DNA from: Streptomyces luomodiensis
Lineage (GTDB): Bacteria; Actinomycetota; Actinomycetes; Streptomycetales; Streptomycetaceae
DNA length: 64,000 nt
Reading direction: 5' to 3'
Assembly: GCF_031679605.1 (NCBI RefSeq)
Contig: NZ_CP117522.1
Span: 558,001-622,000, forward strand
Below, in pieces: positions 16,621-23,794 of this stretch (position 1 is the stretch's first letter; each line of letters begins with the position of its first letter). Both the position numbers and the translations under genes were made by a program. The notes beneath the pieces are model-generated. The model searched no databases. It was not told the DNA's origin and saw nothing but the letters and a program-made list of their open reading frames with translations.

Positions 16621-17002
16621 GGATGTCGCCCCCTTCCTCACGGACGCCGAAGCCGCGCAGGCGGATGGACGGCACGCCGGCGTGTTCGCCGGTCGTGAGC
16701 CGGTATTCGAAGCCGTGCCACGGACAGACGATGTGGGGGTCGTCCTTGTCGAAGGCCAGACCGGCGCTGCGGCCTCCTTCTTCGATGCGCTCCCGCACTC
16801 CGTCGACCATGCGCCCCTGACAGGCGGGTCCACTCTGGTGCGGGCAGAGGTTCTCGTATGCGTAGAGCTTTCCTTTGAAGCGGAACAGGCCGATCTGCAC
16901 GTCGTTGCCGAGCTCGATCACCTGCCGTCCGCCCTCCGCGACATCGTCGCTGCGGGCGACCAGGGTCCACGCTTCCCTGGACTTCTCGGTGTTCACGGTC
17001 AT
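16607..17002 (-). CDS. Rieske [2Fe-2S] ferredoxin
   Basis: A 131-residue soluble Rieske protein. The cluster ligands are C-P-H in ENLCPHQSG and C-P-W-H in HIVCPWHGFEY. Between them lies a roughly 40-residue insert (GRMVDGVRERIEEGGRSAG), longer than in the usual 105-residue dioxygenase ferredoxins. It could carry electrons to the Rieske oxygenase or act on its own as part of a demethylase or amide-processing enzyme. It is the first gene of an apparent operon (ferredoxin, small protein, amidohydrolase, ALDH) behind a strong promoter with twin operators, with a leader of about 200 nt. Confidence 0.9.
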   Translation of the reverse strand: MTVNTEKSREAWTLVARSDDVAEGGRQVIELGNDVQIGLFRFKGKLYAYENLCPHQSGPACQGRMVDGVRERIEEGGRSAGLAFDKDDPHIVCPWHGFEYRLTTGEHAGVPSIRLRGFGVREEGGDIHVAL

Positions 17003-17169
17003 GCGCTCTCCTGACGATGAGGGGAAGGGACAGCTCCGGGCCGCGGTGAACGCCCGAGCGCCGATGACGAGCGGCGCACCTCGGGCGGGTCCAGACAGGA
17101 ACGGGCAGGTAGCGGTGCGACGGGAGCGGCCCGTGCCGTCCGCTTGGCACTCCCGAGAGCCTCCGTGTT

Positions 17170-17238
17170 ATCGCAGAGTGATTTCGGTGCTCTCGCTATG
17201 CGATTTCGAACAGTAGGGTGGGACCCGGCCAAAGTCAA
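17170..17238 (-). promoter_or_regulatory. Ferredoxin operon promoter with twin IclR-type operators
   Basis: On the minus strand a near-consensus -35 TTGACT (17233-17238) and -10 TACTGT (17210-17215) are 17 bp apart. Downstream are palindromes CTCGC-TAT-GCGAT (17192-17204) and ATCGC-AGA-GTGAT (17170-17182), centres 22 bp apart. The geometry copies that at the adh promoter. Confidence 0.75.
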
Positions 17239-17301
17239 CGGGTCGAGCAGGCCGAAATACCGTCACCATGAGCACGAAGGACAACAGTCCGCCCACTTCA
17301 C

Positions 17302-17347
17302 ATCGCTCTGAGATAATGAAATTATCGCTATGCGATCGGGTTACAGT
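17302..17347. promoter_or_regulatory. Twin IclR-type operators upstream of the iclR gene
   Basis: ATCGC-TCT-GAGAT (17302-17314) and the perfect ATCGC-TAT-GCGAT (17324-17336) have centres 22 bp apart. A plus-strand -10-like TACAGT (17342-17347) follows, so the better palindrome would sit between -35 and -10 of the regulator gene. This fits autorepression. Confidence 0.65.
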
Positions 17348-17386
17348 AGGGCGTGACGTGGAAGTCGATGGGGAAGGAAGAGCGCA

Positions 17387-18142
17387 TTGGCAGCCTCCAA
17401 GGCGGGCGCGGACAGTGGGCGCAGGGCACTTGAGCTCCTGTTCGCCTTCACGGAACAGCGCCCGGTGGCCTCGGTCCGGCAACTCGCCGAGGACCTGGGG
17501 ATCCCCGTCCCCACGGCGCACCGCTACGTGGCATTGCTGCGCGACATGGGTCTGATCGAAGAACGCGAACGCGGCCAATACCACCTGACCATGCGCGTGG
17601 CCGCGCTCAGCCGGGCCGCTCGCCAGGCCACCCCTCTGGTCCACATCGCCGAGCCGTACATGCGTGAACTGTCCGAGCAGATCGAAGAGACCGTGCTGCT
17701 CGTCCGCATGGTCCACGGCCTGCCGGTGTGCATTCACCGGGTGGAGACCCTGCGGCCGTTCCGTCTGTCCTTCGAAACCGGACAGAACATGCCCCCGCTC
17801 CGCGGCGCCAGCGTCCGCCTCCTGATCGGCAGCCTCCCGGAGACGGAACGCGAGCGCTACGTCGACCAGGCCCTCGCCACCGGAACCCCACCGCCGGTGC
17901 ACGGTCGCGAGACGTTCCTCGACGAGATCCGGCGCGCCGTCGAACAGGGCTGGGACGTCAGCCAGGAAGAAATCGACGAGGGCGTATGGGCCGCCTCCGC
18001 CCCGATCAAGGAAGGCACGCTCACCAGGGCCGCACTCTCCGCACCGTGCCCGGCCTTCCGCCTCGACGACGCCCGCCGCGCGGCCGTTCTCGACCAGGTC
18101 CGTAAAGCAGCCGATCGCATCTCTCAGGCCCTCACCAGCTGA
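17387..18142 (+). CDS. IclR-family transcriptional regulator of the aromatic island
   Basis: A 251-residue IclR protein. The N-terminal winged helix spans about 10-75 (RRALELLFAF..., SVRQLAEDLGIPVPTAHRYV). The C-terminal effector domain follows (GASVRLLIGSLPE, and the late motif GVWAASAPIKEG). The start is TTG at 17387, with GGAAGGAAG upstream; no ATG or GTG is as well placed. IclR proteins bind short palindromes, often in pairs, and respond to aromatic acids or their breakdown products. Four regions in this window carry twin copies of one palindrome, including the one in front of this gene, so it is the best candidate for the local regulator. Direction of control is inferred as repression from operator position. 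Confidence 0.88.
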   Translation: MAASKAGADSGRRALELLFAFTEQRPVASVRQLAEDLGIPVPTAHRYVALLRDMGLIEERERGQYHLTMRVAALSRAARQATPLVHIAEPYMRELSEQIEETVLLVRMVHGLPVCIHRVETLRPFRLSFETGQNMPPLRGASVRLLIGSLPETERERYVDQALATGTPPPVHGRETFLDEIRRAVEQGWDVSQEEIDEGVWAASAPIKEGTLTRAALSAPCPAFRLDDARRAAVLDQVRKAADRISQALTS

Positions 18143-18559
18143 TCCGCCGGTGTCCCCACGCCGGGTCAGACCGCGAGAACCGGGTGCGCGTACCCCCGCG
18201 GGACGCGCACCCGGCCCTTCTGCGCCCGCACCGGCCGACGCGCACTCCTCGTTGCCGGCCGCCGAAAGGCGACTCGTCCTCGTCGGCGCCGGACGCGGCC
18301 TGCTCAGCTCCGGCTCCCCGCCCAGGTGCGCCCGGTCGATGCCCAGGGTCTCCAGCAGTCCGAGCAGGTGCTCCAGGTACGTGGGCAGATGTCACGCGCC
18401 TCGGACCCATCCGGGAGTACATCGCGGGCTTCGGCATCATGGCGGCCCATTCGCTCCGGTGAGGACGAGCGGTGGCCAGGCCCGGAGCCCGCGCTGCTCC
18501 GGGCCACGTCCGTGCGGCCCGTTCCGGGCGCGGGTCCCGCCTGACGGGACCGCCGGCTG
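18143..18559. other. Intergenic region holding gene debris
   Basis: No intact gene fits in these 417 bp. Two fragments look protein-like. One, on the minus strand, resembles an alpha/beta hydrolase (listed separately). The other, on the plus strand, ends at 18462 with the reading ADVTRLGPIREYIAGFGIMA. Both lack starts and full domains, so the region is probably decayed DNA at the island border. Confidence 0.45.
18300..18391 (-). pseudogene. Fragment resembling an alpha/beta hydrolase
   Basis: The minus-strand reading contains HLPTYLEHLLGLLETLGIDR followed by AHLGGEPEL. This matches the helix and strand that lead into the nucleophile elbow of alpha/beta hydrolases, where GHSxGG would be expected after AHL. 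Here the elbow is broken, with no Ser nucleophile, and the frame soon runs into low-complexity sequence. It may be what is left of a meta-cleavage-product hydrolase of the adjoining island. Very short, so uncertain. Confidence 0.35.
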
Positions 18560-19051
18560 TCAGGCGGTCACCTTGGCGAGGAAGGCGGCGACGTTCGCCG
18601 CCGTCCGCTGGATCTTCTCCTCCAGGGTGAGCGACTCCTGGGGGCGGGCGCCGACGCCCGCGTCCTTCTTGCCGCGCACATACAGCGAACAGGCGAGGTC
18701 GCTACAGATGTAGGCGCCGACCGAGTTGCCCTGCTGCCGGGCCTTCCCCGCCTTCGGCGCGACCATCAAGGAGACGCCGCCCGTGTGCGCGGTCAGGCAC
18801 ATCGAGCACATGCTGCGCCGTGCCTGCCAGGAGGCGGGACCGGGGCAGCGCAGCGTGAGGGCGACCGGGCGGCCGTCCAGTGCGGTGACGAGGTAGGCGC
18901 GGTCGTGGGCCTGAGGGTCCCGCCAGCCGAGGTAGTCCAGGTCGTCCCAGGGCCGGTCGGCCAGGTCACGCGGGACGGACAGGCGCTTCGCCTCACCCTT
19001 GGTGCAGTTCACGAACGCGGCACGGATCTCTTGTTCGGTCAGCGGCTTCAT
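18560..19051 (-). CDS. FBP-domain protein (FusB-like, EF-G-binding type zinc protein)
   Basis: The 163-residue protein has the actinobacterial FBP form. A helical N-terminus (MKPLTEQEIRAAFVNCTKGE) is followed by a beta domain with a treble-clef zinc site: CSMC near residues 89-92 and CSDLAC near 124-129. The relative FusB binds elongation factor G and frees stalled ribosomes from fusidic acid; whether actinobacterial FBP proteins do the same is not established. The start is the ATG at 19051; a longer frame crosses the palindromic operator and is rejected. It is divergent from a TetR regulator gene. Confidence 0.8.
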   Translation of the reverse strand: MKPLTEQEIRAAFVNCTKGEAKRLSVPRDLADRPWDDLDYLGWRDPQAHDRAYLVTALDGRPVALTLRCPGPASWQARRSMCSMCLTAHTGGVSLMVAPKAGKARQQGNSVGAYICSDLACSLYVRGKKDAGVGARPQESLTLEEKIQRTAANVAAFLAKVTA

Positions 19052-19065
19052 AAACGGCAGGCTAA

Positions 19066-19088
19066 TTTGCCTAAAGGTATTAGGCAAA
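19066..19088. promoter_or_regulatory. Perfect palindromic operator between the FBP and TetR genes
   Basis: TTTGCCTAA (19066-19074) and TTAGGCAAA (19080-19088) are perfect 9-bp reverse complements with a 5-bp spacer. The site is 14 bp from the FBP start and 34 bp from the TetR start. This is a typical TetR dimer target controlling both genes. Confidence 0.75.
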
Positions 19089-19122
19089 TGCATAATGGGC
19101 TCCACCGAACGAGAGGAAGGGT

Positions 19123-19692
19123 ATGGCACGGGTGGGACTGACCGCGGAACGCCTGACCCGGGCGGGTGCGGAACTGGCCGACGAGGTCGGCTTCGACCAG
19201 GTGACCGTCTCGGCGCTGGCCAGGCGGTTCGACGTCAAGGTCGCGAGCCTCTACTCGCATCTGAAGAACTCCCAGGACCTCAAGACCAGGATCGCCCTGC
19301 TCGCCCTGGAGGAGCTCGCCGACCGGGCCGCCGACGCCCTGGCCGGGCGGGCCGGCAAGGACGCTCTGATCGCCTTCGGATGCGTCTACCGGGACTACGC
19401 CCGGGAGCATCCCGGCCGCTACGCCGCGGCCCAGTTCAGGCTCGACCCGGAAACGGCGGCGGCCAGTGCCGGTGGCCGGCACTCCCAGATGACGCGGGCG
19501 ATCCTGCGCGGCTACGACCTGACGGAGCCGGACCAGACGCATGCGGTCCGGCTGCTGGGCAGCGTCTTCCACGGCTACGTCAGCCTGGAGATGGCCGGCG
19601 GGTTCAGCCACAGCGCCCCCGACAGCGAGGAAAGCTGGTCGCGGACCCTGGACGCACTCGACGCCCTGCTGCGGAACTGGCCCGCACCCTGA
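19123..19692 (+). CDS. TetR-family transcriptional regulator
   Basis: A 189-residue TetR protein. The HTH lies at about 9-50 (ERLTRAGAELADEVGFDQVT, SALARRFDVKVASLYSHLKN). The ligand domain is of the WHG/TetR_C_33 kind, with LGSVFHGYVSLEMAGGFSH near 145-163. The ATG at 19123 follows a GAGGAAGG site. Its likely operator is the 23-bp palindrome at 19066-19088, so it should repress itself and the FBP gene. The ligand is unknown. The esterase gene downstream starts 92 bp later and could be cotranscribed. Confidence 0.88.
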   Translation: MARVGLTAERLTRAGAELADEVGFDQVTVSALARRFDVKVASLYSHLKNSQDLKTRIALLALEELADRAADALAGRAGKDALIAFGCVYRDYAREHPGRYAAAQFRLDPETAAASAGGRHSQMTRAILRGYDLTEPDQTHAVRLLGSVFHGYVSLEMAGGFSHSAPDSEESWSRTLDALDALLRNWPAP

Positions 19693-19784
19693 CCCTGGCC
19701 CACCGGCTCCAGGCCGTCGGCCCCGCGCCGCGTCCGGACCATCCCCGCGTATCCCTCATCTCCCATCTCTCTACAGGCGGGACC

Positions 19785-20972
19785 ATGCACACCACCGAGC
19801 ACCACTGGATCACCACCCCCATCACCGCCGACATCCTGCGCGGCGCCCTCGACCTGGAGCGCACCGCGCACGGACTGCTGCCGCACCGGCTGCCCGCATG
19901 GGCGCGCGCCCAGTGCGCCGACGGCCAGCTCGCCATGGCGGAGGCCCAGCCGTCCGGCGTACGGCTGGTCTTCCGGACCCGGGCCACCGTCGTCGAACTG
20001 GACACGCTGCCCACCAAGCGGGTCTACGTGGGCGCCCCGCCCCGCCCGGACGGCGTCTACGACCTGCTGATCGATGGCCGTCTGACCGCCCAGTCCACGG
20101 TGACCGGCGGCAACGCCGTGACCATCGACCTGGCCACCGGCAGCGCCGAGCACCACTCCGGCCCGGCCGGCACCCTCCGCTTCGCCGACCTGCCCGAGGG
20201 CGTCAAGGACGTCGAGATCTGGCTGCCGCACAACGAGACCACCGAACTCCTCGCCCTGCGCACCGACGCTCCGGTCGAGCCCGTACCGGACCGGGGCCGC
20301 AAGGTGTGGCTGCACCACGGCAGTTCGATCAGCCATGGCTCCGACGCCGCGAGCCCCACCGCCATCTGGCCCGCGCTCGCCGCCTCCCTCGGCGGCGTCG
20401 AACTGATCAACCTCGGCCTGGGCGGCAGCGCCCTGCTCGACCCGTTCACCGCACGGACGATGCGGGACACCCCCGCCGACCTGATCAGCATCAAGATCGG
20501 CATCAATCTGGTCAACGCCGACCTGATGCGGCTGCGCGCCTTCGGCCCGGCGGTACACGGCTTCCTCGACACGATCCGCGAGGGGCATCCCACCACACCG
20601 CTGCTGGTCGTCTCCCCCATCCTGTGCCCCATCCATGAGGACACACCCGGCCCCGCGGCCTTCGACGTCAGCGCGCTCGGCGCCGGAAAGCTGCGGTTCC
20701 TGGCCACCGGCGCCCCCGCCGAGCGCGCCGCCGGAAAGCTGACGCTGGGCGTCATCCGGGATGAGCTGTCCCGGATCGTCAAGCAGCGGGCGGCGGCCGA
20801 CCCCCACCTCCACTACCTCGACGGCCGCGACCTCTACGGCGAGGCCGACGCCGCCGAGCTGCCGCTGCCCGACGACATCCACCCGGACGCGGCCACCCAC
20901 CGCCGTATCGGGGAACGCTTCGCCACGCTGGCCTTCGCCGCCGATGGCCCGTTCGCGGACCACAGCGCCTGA
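19785..20972 (+). CDS. SGNH/GDSL-family esterase with N-terminal beta-sandwich
   Basis: A 395-residue hydrolase. The N-terminal half (about 1-170) is strand-rich, as in the SsfX3-type two-domain GDSL enzymes. The catalytic block I is GSSISHG, with the nucleophile Ser near residue 179. Block II is GLGGSALLDP, block III holds the Asn in KIGINLVN, and block V is DDIHPDAATH, giving the Asp-His pair near 363. There is no signal peptide, so it acts inside the cell, probably on an acylated sugar or metabolite. The ATG at 19785 follows a weak CAGGCGGG site. Confidence 0.82.
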   Translation: MHTTEHHWITTPITADILRGALDLERTAHGLLPHRLPAWARAQCADGQLAMAEAQPSGVRLVFRTRATVVELDTLPTKRVYVGAPPRPDGVYDLLIDGRLTAQSTVTGGNAVTIDLATGSAEHHSGPAGTLRFADLPEGVKDVEIWLPHNETTELLALRTDAPVEPVPDRGRKVWLHHGSSISHGSDAASPTAIWPALAASLGGVELINLGLGGSALLDPFTARTMRDTPADLISIKIGINLVNADLMRLRAFGPAVHGFLDTIREGHPTTPLLVVSPILCPIHEDTPGPAAFDVSALGAGKLRFLATGAPAERAAGKLTLGVIRDELSRIVKQRAAADPHLHYLDGRDLYGEADAAELPLPDDIHPDAATHRRIGERFATLAFAADGPFADHSA

Positions 20973-20974
20973 CG

Positions 20975-21012
20975 CGGGCTCCGTCCGGTACAGCCGGGCT
21001 CCGTCCGGTACA
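20975..21012. repeat. Two 18-bp direct repeats
   Basis: CGGGCTCCGTCCGGTACA occurs at 20975-20992 and again at 20995-21012, separated by 2 bp. The first begins just after the esterase stop codon. A recent slippage duplication is the simplest explanation. Confidence 0.8.
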
Positions 21013-21062
21013 ACGGGAAGGAACGAGGAGGAGCATCGACACCCGTGCGAGGGAGGGCCGCG

Positions 21063-21404
21063 ATGACGCCCGATGTGTGGGTGCGGGTCAACAGCGCGAC
21101 GTTCGGCGGCCGCATGGTGCGCGCCGACACCATCGAGCAGGTCAGATGGGACAGGAAGACACCCCAGCACCTGATCCTGACCCTCCACAGCGGTGAAGAG
21201 GTCCGCCAGGACGTACGGGCCGGCGCGCCGGTCGACGACATGGACGACACCGAGGGCCCCGATCTCGCCGAGCGGCTGGTGAGCGCGATCGCGCGGGCCT
21301 CGGACCGGCCCGGTGGCCACATGCTGGAGCTGAGGCCCGATGAGAGCGCCGAAGGCGTGGGGTGGCTCCGGACCCCGCTGGCGGACAAGCCGTGGGCGGG
21401 GTGA
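21063..21404 (+). CDS. Conserved-looking hypothetical protein
   Basis: A 113-residue soluble protein, beginning MTPDVWVRVNSATFGGRMVR. The first half is strand-rich and contains LILTLHSGEEVRQDV. The second half is acidic and then Gly/Trp-rich at the end. A GAGGGAGG site precedes the ATG. No catalytic motif, signal or membrane segment is seen, and I do not recognise a family. Codon use is typical of the window, so it is probably a real gene. Confidence 0.65.
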   Translation: MTPDVWVRVNSATFGGRMVRADTIEQVRWDRKTPQHLILTLHSGEEVRQDVRAGAPVDDMDDTEGPDLAERLVSAIARASDRPGGHMLELRPDESAEGVGWLRTPLADKPWAG

Positions 21405-21464
21405 GCCGGGGTCTTCCCCGGGCGGACCGCCCCCGGCGTCACCGCGCCGTCAGGCCCTACGCTG

Positions 21465-21935
21465 GTGGCCGTGCACATCTGCTTTGTCTGTAGCGGGAAC
21501 ATCTGCCGGTCGCCGTCCGCCGCCCTGGTCTTCGCCGAGCGTCTGCGCGGGGCGGGGCTCGCCGGTGCGGTACGGGTCAGCAGCGCCGGCATCGGCCCCT
21601 GGCACGTCGGCGAACCCATCGACGAACGGGCCGGCGAGCTGCTGGCGCGGCACGGCTACCCCATCGAGCACATCGCGGCCCAGATCGGTGCCGAGCACGG
21701 GGACGCCGATCTGTTCCTGGCGATGGACCGCGGCCACGAGAAGGCGCTGCGCCGGCTGGTCGAGGACCCGTCCCGGGTCAGAATGCTGCGGTCCTTCGAC
21801 CCGGACGCCACCGGCGACCTGGACGTCCCCGACCCGTACTACGGCGGTCCGGAGGGGTTCGACGAGGTGCTGGCCATGATCGAGGCCTCCGTGCCCGGCC
21901 TGCTGGCCTGGGTGCGCGAGCGCCTGGGCGCATGA
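21465..21935 (+). CDS. Low-molecular-weight protein-tyrosine phosphatase
   Basis: The 156-residue protein has the full LMW-PTP signature: the P-loop CSGNICRS (about residues 9-16) with catalytic Cys and Arg, and the general-acid motif DPYYGG near 126. It removes phosphate from tyrosine (or arginine) residues or small substrates. The GTG at 21465 is used here; a second GTG at 21471 is equally possible. Its stop overlaps the start of a fructosamine-kinase-like gene by 4 bp. That pairing, also seen in other bacteria, suggests a joint job in repairing glycated proteins or metabolites. Confidence 0.9.
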   Translation: MAVHICFVCSGNICRSPSAALVFAERLRGAGLAGAVRVSSAGIGPWHVGEPIDERAGELLARHGYPIEHIAAQIGAEHGDADLFLAMDRGHEKALRRLVEDPSRVRMLRSFDPDATGDLDVPDPYYGGPEGFDEVLAMIEASVPGLLAWVRERLGA

Positions 21936-22813
21936 CGGCCCGTTCCGTGGCCGGGACCGGTGAGGACCCGGGCGCCGCGGCGGCCCGCCTCACCGGCCGT
22001 CGGGTGACCGGCCGGCGTCCACGGTCCGGGCTGCTCACCGAGGTCACGCTGGACGGCGGGCAGACGGTGATGGTCAAGCGCGGTGACGACCCGGACGCGG
22101 TGCGGGCCGAAGCGGCGGGCCTGCGCTGGCTGGCCGACGCCGGCACGGTCCGCGTTCCGGCGGTGCACGGCCACGACCGGCACTGGCTGGTCACCGACCA
22201 GGTCCCGGCCGGCCGGCCAAACGCCCGGACGGCGGCCCGGTTCGGCCGCGACCTGGCCGCACTGCACGCCGTCGGCGCGCCCGCGTTCGGCGCACCGCCG
22301 CCCGACGGCCCCACGGACGCGTACATCGGGCTCGCTCCGATGCGCAATGTCACGGGCACCGACTGGCCGCGCTGGTACGCCGACCACCGGGTGCTGCCCT
22401 ATCTGCGCCGCGCCGTCGACGACGGCACGGTGCGCCACGGCGAGGCCGAGGTGATCGAGCGTGCGTGCGAGCGGCTGCCCGAGCTGGCCGGTCCCGCCGA
22501 GCCGCCCGCCCGGCTGCACGGCGACCTGTGGAACGGCAACGTCCTGTGGGGTGCCGACGGGCAGGCCTGGCTGATCGACCCGGCCGCGCACGGTGGCCAC
22601 CGGGAGACCGATCTGGCGATGCTCCACCTGTTCGGCTGCCCCCATCTGGAACTGGTGCTGGCCGGCTACCAGGAGGTGGCGCCGCTCGCCGGGGGCTGGG
22701 CCGACCGCGTCGGGCTGCATCAGCTCTTCCCCCTGCTGGTGCACACCGTGCTGTTCGGCCGCGGCTACGCCGAGCAGGCGCTCACGGTGGCCCGGGAGGC
22801 CCTGGGGAAGTGA
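21932..22813 (+). CDS. Fructosamine kinase family protein (FN3K-like)
   Basis: A 293-residue kinase of the aminoglycoside-phosphotransferase fold. The ATP-binding Lys is in VMVKRGDDPD near 50. The catalytic loop is HGDLWNGNVLW near 195, the form found in fructosamine-3-kinases. The metal-binding Asp is in LIDPAAHGGHRETDLAM. FN3K phosphorylates sugar adducts on protein lysines, which then fall off. The gene is coupled to the upstream phosphatase by an ATGA overlap, and the phosphatase could act on the resulting sugar phosphates. It converges with the next gene. Confidence 0.9.
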   Translation: MTARSVAGTGEDPGAAAARLTGRRVTGRRPRSGLLTEVTLDGGQTVMVKRGDDPDAVRAEAAGLRWLADAGTVRVPAVHGHDRHWLVTDQVPAGRPNARTAARFGRDLAALHAVGAPAFGAPPPDGPTDAYIGLAPMRNVTGTDWPRWYADHRVLPYLRRAVDDGTVRHGEAEVIERACERLPELAGPAEPPARLHGDLWNGNVLWGADGQAWLIDPAAHGGHRETDLAMLHLFGCPHLELVLAGYQEVAPLAGGWADRVGLHQLFPLLVHTVLFGRGYAEQALTVAREALGK

Positions 22814-22831
22814 CCCGGCGCCCGGCTGCGG

Positions 22832-23761
22832 TCAGGCCGGGGCTTGCGACAGTTCCTCGTACAGCCCCTCCAGGGCGGTGTGGTCGTCGTCCGTGCCGGT
22901 GTGCGGGGCGGCGAACCAGCGCGCGTACGCGGCGATCTCGGAGAGACGCCAGTCGAGGGCGAACAACTCGACCATGGCCGGGTCGGGGCGCAGGCGATCG
23001 GCCGCGCCGGCCGCGAGCAGGTCGGCGTAGTCCCGCTCAGGTGGCGCGAGGGCCAGCGATTCCCAGTCGACCAGCTTCAGTCCGTACGCGCCCACGACCT
23101 GGTTGGCGTGGTGCGGCTCGCCGTGGGTCGGCACCCACAGCTCCCGGCGGGTGCGGGCGAGGTCCGCGAGCCGGAGGTAGCGGTCCGTCCAGCGCGTGAT
23201 CGCGGCGTCGTGTGCGGCGATCGCGGTCCGCGCCCGCTCCGCCAGCGGGCCCGAGGTCCAGGGCCGGGCGGTGCGGGCCCGCAGCTGCCCGGCGAATCCG
23301 GGGCCGACCTGGGGAGTCCAGTGCCGCAGCCCGGGTGGTGGTGTGGCGCGGTGCAGGGCGGCCAGGGCGGCTTCGACCGCGCGCAGGTGCCGGGGCTCGC
23401 CCGCCTCCGCCTCGGTGGGGCTCCGTCCCTCCAGCCATGGCGTCACGCTGAGCGCACCGGTCCCGACGCCGACGGTGAACCGGCCGGAGGACCGGGCGGG
23501 CAACGGCGCGCACACCGTCTCCATCCCGGCGGCCGCCAGTGCCGCCGCCCCCGCGTAGGCGGCCTCCAGCGTCGCCTCGGTGTGCCGGGGCCGCAGCTGG
23601 TCCAGCGTCACGAACAAGGTGGTGCCGCCACCGGTCACCCGCCAGTGGTGCGCGCCGAAGCCCCAGGGCAGGTAGTCGGCCTCGGTGGCGTCCAGCAGCC
23701 AATGCGTGGCGACGGCATGCGCGATCGCTTCGTCACCGATGAAAGAGGGTCGGGAGAGCAC
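22832..23761 (-). CDS. Aminoglycoside-phosphotransferase-like kinase
   Basis: The 309-residue protein has the APH fold. The Brenner-type catalytic loop is THGEPHHANQ near residue 214, with Glu where most APH enzymes have Asp, and the metal-binding loop is VDWESLALAPPERD near 235. The N-lobe has weak nucleotide-binding signals. Many such proteins phosphorylate small metabolites or choline-like compounds and not antibiotics. The HGE variant makes activity a little uncertain. It is a single gene, convergent with the fructosamine kinase gene by 18 bp. Confidence 0.8.
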   Translation of the reverse strand: MLSRPSFIGDEAIAHAVATHWLLDATEADYLPWGFGAHHWRVTGGGTTLFVTLDQLRPRHTEATLEAAYAGAAALAAAGMETVCAPLPARSSGRFTVGVGTGALSVTPWLEGRSPTEAEAGEPRHLRAVEAALAALHRATPPPGLRHWTPQVGPGFAGQLRARTARPWTSGPLAERARTAIAAHDAAITRWTDRYLRLADLARTRRELWVPTHGEPHHANQVVGAYGLKLVDWESLALAPPERDYADLLAAGAADRLRPDPAMVELFALDWRLSEIAAYARWFAAPHTGTDDDHTALEGLYEELSQAPA

Positions 23762-23794
23762 GGGGCCCGATCGTAGGCAGCACGGGGGCCGCCG

